Shown piece by piece: positions 5,350-6,982 of a stretch of DNA of 6,982 nucleotides. Where the stretch lies: the NCBI GenBank assembly GCA_949127705.1, contig CASBQJ010000475.1, forward strand, positions 1 to 6,982, read 5' to 3'. Position 1 is the stretch's first letter, and the number at the start of each line of letters is the position of its first letter. The notes beneath the pieces were generated by a model, which was given only the letters and a program-made list of their open reading frames with translations, did not search any database and had not been told where the DNA came from. Made by a program: the position numbers and the translations under genes. The DNA comes from Synechococcales cyanobacterium PMM_0085 (GTDB lineage: Bacteria > Cyanobacteriota > Cyanobacteriia > Elainellales > Elainellaceae).

Positions 5350-5380
5350 GGGTATACCCTGTGCTAGATTGGGCGTACCC
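5350..5380 (+). promoter_or_regulatory. Candidate ctpC promoter with twin GGGNNTACCC boxes
   Basis: TAGATT (5365-5370), preceded by TG and one base, is an extended -10-like element; no convincing -35 is found 16-18 bases upstream. It is flanked by the perfect palindrome GGGTATACCC (5350-5359) and the related GGGCGTACCC (5371-5380). Their centres are 21 bases apart, two helical turns. This arrangement would suit a dimeric regulator covering the promoter. The start codon lies 26 bases further on. Confidence 0.35.
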
Positions 5381-5406
5381 CTCCTTCAAATTTTCCAGGC
5401 AACGGT

Positions 5407-6675
5407 ATGGCAATCACGAAACGCGGACTTGTCTTGGGTACAACAGTAGTTGCAGCGACCGCTGTAATAGTTACAGGAGCGGGGTTGCATCTATCTCAAA
5501 GCCAAGCTTTTTTTCAAGAAAGCCCCAGAGAGCTGATTGATGAAGTCTGGCAGTTGATTGACCGCACGTATGTAGATGCTACATTTAACCAAAATGATTG
5601 GCAGGCCGTTCGGCAAGAATACTTAGGCAGAGAGTATGGCGATCGCCAGCAAGCCTATGTAGCCATCCGCGAAATGCTGGAGAAGCTGAACGATCCTTAT
5701 ACCCGTTTCATGGATCCCGAACAATTCCGGGACATGCAAATTGATACCTCTGGAGAGTTGACCGGGGTTGGCATCCAGCTTTCTCAAGACGAAGAAACCA
5801 AAGAATTAGTCGTCGTCGCGCCGATTGAAGACACCCCGGCATCCCAAGCGGGCGTGCTCGCCAAAGACATCATCACCAAAATTGACGGTCAAAGTACTCA
5901 AGGCATGGACGTCAACGCAGCCGTTAGCCTCATTCGTGGGCCGGTTGGCAGCGAAGTTACCCTGACCCTGCGGCGTGGCACCGAAGAGCTAGAGTTTAAG
6001 CTAGAGCGGGCACGGATTGAAATTCACCCCGTCAAATATACCCTCCAAACGACCCAATCGGCTGGGGAAGTCGGCTACATCCGGCTGAATCAGTTCAGTG
6101 CCAACGCCGCAGATGAAATGCGAGAAGCAATTCAGGATTTGGAGCAAAAAGGAGCAACCGGGTATATTTTAGATTTGCGCTCTAATCCAGGCGGTTTGCT
6201 CTATGCCAGCATCGACATTGCGCGGATGTGGATGCAGGATGGTGTGATTGTTTCCACCGTTGATCGCCAAGGCGTTTCAGAACGTGAGCGGGCAAACAAC
6301 ACCGCCTTGACGGATAAGCCCCTCGTGATCTTGGTCGATGGGGGGTCTGCCAGTGCCAGCGAAATTTTGTCTGGTGCGCTCCAAGATAACAAGCGGGCTT
6401 TGCTGATCGGGTCTAAAACCTTTGGCAAAGGCTTAGTGCAATCTGTGCGCGGACTAGGAGACGGGTCGGGGTTGGCCGTCACGGTGGCCAAGTATCTAAC
6501 CCCCAGCGGCCGCGATATTAACCATGAAGGCATTGCCCCCGACGTGGTGATTGATCTGACAGACGCGCAGCGGGAAACGCTGAGCCAAAACCGCGACCAA
6601 ATTGGCACTTCAGCCGATCCCCAGTATGTCAAAAGCTTGGAGCTCTTGGCTCGACAGGTGGCCAAAGCTCAGTAA
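5407..6675 (+). CDS. ctpC: Carboxyl-terminal processing protease, S41A family, CtpC-like
   Basis: The 422-residue protein starts with a signal peptide or anchor: KR at 5-6, a hydrophobic stretch 8-26 and a possible cleavage after SQA at about 34. It therefore acts in the periplasm or thylakoid lumen. A helical segment (38-110) precedes a PDZ domain (about 117-200, with ELTGVGIQL and GVLAKDIITKIDG) that binds substrate C-termini. The protease core (about 205-390) has GYIRLNQF (223-230), ILDLRSNPGG (254-263), the catalytic Ser316 in GGSASASE and the Lys341 in TFGKGLVQS. The 25-residue Ser-Lys spacing matches CtpA (S372/K397 in Scenedesmus). Cyanobacteria usually carry CtpA, CtpB and CtpC; CtpA matures photosystem II D1. 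The ITKRGLVLG start and ESPRELIDEVW segment resemble the CtpC group from memory, so CtpC is preferred, not proven. AGG at 5398-5400 is a plausible ribosome site. Convergent with the regulator gene downstream. Confidence 0.88.
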   Translation: MAITKRGLVLGTTVVAATAVIVTGAGLHLSQSQAFFQESPRELIDEVWQLIDRTYVDATFNQNDWQAVRQEYLGREYGDRQQAYVAIREMLEKLNDPYTRFMDPEQFRDMQIDTSGELTGVGIQLSQDEETKELVVVAPIEDTPASQAGVLAKDIITKIDGQSTQGMDVNAAVSLIRGPVGSEVTLTLRRGTEELEFKLERARIEIHPVKYTLQTTQSAGEVGYIRLNQFSANAADEMREAIQDLEQKGATGYILDLRSNPGGLLYASIDIARMWMQDGVIVSTVDRQGVSERERANNTALTDKPLVILVDGGSASASEILSGALQDNKRALLIGSKTFGKGLVQSVRGLGDGSGLAVTVAKYLTPSGRDINHEGIAPDVVIDLTDAQRETLSQNRDQIGTSADPQYVKSLELLARQVAKAQ

Positions 6676-6725
6676 TGCTGGGGCTGGATGCAAGTCAGAA
6701 GCCTGGTAAAAATGACTTAAGCTAC

Positions 6726-6775
6726 CTGCGCCGCGTTAGCAGGCTAGCCACATCACCCTAGTTGGCACGGCGCAG
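6726..6775. terminator. Possible inverted repeat between convergent ctpC and regulator gene
   Basis: CTGCGCCG (6726-6733) is the exact reverse complement of CGGCGCAG (6768-6775), with a 34-base intervening loop that contains the palindrome GGCTAGCC (6742-6749). A shorter alternative pairs CCTGC (6725-6729) with GCAGG. Read from the minus strand, ATTTTTA follows the stem after about ten bases. It could serve both converging genes, but the long loop makes it weak. Confidence 0.3.
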
Positions 6776-6792
6776 CCAGCACCCATCACCAA

Positions 6793-6982
6793 TCAGACAT
6801 GGCCTCGAAACCGATCGAGACCATTGAGAATCAATTCCAGCCCAAACTCAAAGTCATGAATACCGTCATAATCACCCTCAATAACCTGATGCGTCAGCCG
6901 GTTGAGGTAAGGGTATTGGTCAGCCGGGATTAGTGCAAGACCCTGCGCCGCCGCTGCGGAATAATCCGCTGCCTCGAACGGA
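6793..6982 (-). CDS. TetR/AcrR-family transcriptional regulator, C-terminal end only
   Basis: Reading the minus strand, 62 codons run from the window edge to a TGA at 6793-6795; the DNA-binding N-terminus is outside. The visible part contains ADQYPYLNRLTHQ and DFEFGLELILNGLDRF. These are the typical ending of the tetracycline-repressor C-terminal domain, where DRFP-L and RFEFGL-LLDGL patterns form the last helices of the dimer interface. Such proteins are ligand-responsive repressors, often of an adjacent efflux or enzyme gene. The gene converges on ctpC with a 117-base gap, so its target is probably on the far side. The family call rests on a short segment recognised by eye; the ligand is unknown. 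Confidence 0.7.
   Translation of the reverse strand, partial: PFEAADYSAAAAQGLALIPADQYPYLNRLTHQVIEGDYDGIHDFEFGLELILNGLDRFRGHV

Noticed and set aside
5213..5540. Two overlapping small plus-strand frames (5213-5449 and 5244-5540) between ispG and ctpC
   Set aside because: They run through the hairpin and promoter-like region into ctpC in other frames. Neither has a ribosome site or a recognisable motif.
6201..6665. Minus-strand open frame opposite the protease gene
   Set aside because: It is a shadow of the S41 protease coding sequence with no protein signature.
5407..6675. Identity as CtpA, the D1-processing protease
   Set aside because: The catalytic pair is shared by all three cyanobacterial Ctp types, while the N-terminal region looks more like CtpC than CtpA from memory. 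A tree would decide.

Overview
The window comes from a cyanobacterium, probably a freshwater or filamentous type. It holds six full copies of the HIP1 octamer GCGATCGC in about 7 kb, whereas roughly 0.1 would be expected by chance. It also carries an IspG of the cyanobacterial type, a CtpC-like S41 protease, and several small intergenic palindromes and heptamer-type repeats of the kind common in these genomes. No RNA gene, CRISPR array, insertion sequence or phage gene was found.

Left part (1-2671): three same-strand genes. They are the 3' end of a biuret-hydrolase-like cysteine hydrolase, a complete two-domain ATPase of a BMP-type (nucleoside/urea-derivative) ABC importer, and a second, divergent paralogue of the hydrolase. 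The two hydrolases share about half their residues over the overlapping part, and both keep the Lys and Cys of the catalytic triad. A strong intrinsic terminator separates the ATPase from the second hydrolase, so the genes are not one simple transcript. The best reading is a uptake-and-hydrolysis locus for a small ureide such as biuret or triuret, used as a nitrogen source. The substrate is inferred, and the permeases, binding protein and allophanate hydrolase are not in the window.

Middle (2672-3978): a structured 350-base gap holds a terminator with a competing upstream hairpin, a second hairpin with GC-rich arms, a HIP1 site and a 14-base triplet repeat. It leads into a glutathione S-transferase. 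After that gene comes a perfect 34-base palindrome, then a leader with a direct repeat resembling an RpaB (HLR1) site.

Right part (3979-6982): ispG, a 4Fe-4S enzyme of the MEP isoprenoid pathway, is followed by a hairpin. Next is an independently promoted, exported carboxyl-terminal processing protease. Two GGGNNTACCC boxes set exactly two helical turns apart flank its putative -10. On the minus strand, convergent with the protease, lies the C-terminal end of a TetR/AcrR-family regulator cut by the window edge.

The housekeeping genes (GST, ispG, ctpC) appear functionally unrelated to the ureide locus. The most promising material is the paired-hydrolase/ABC arrangement and the unusual control structures around it.
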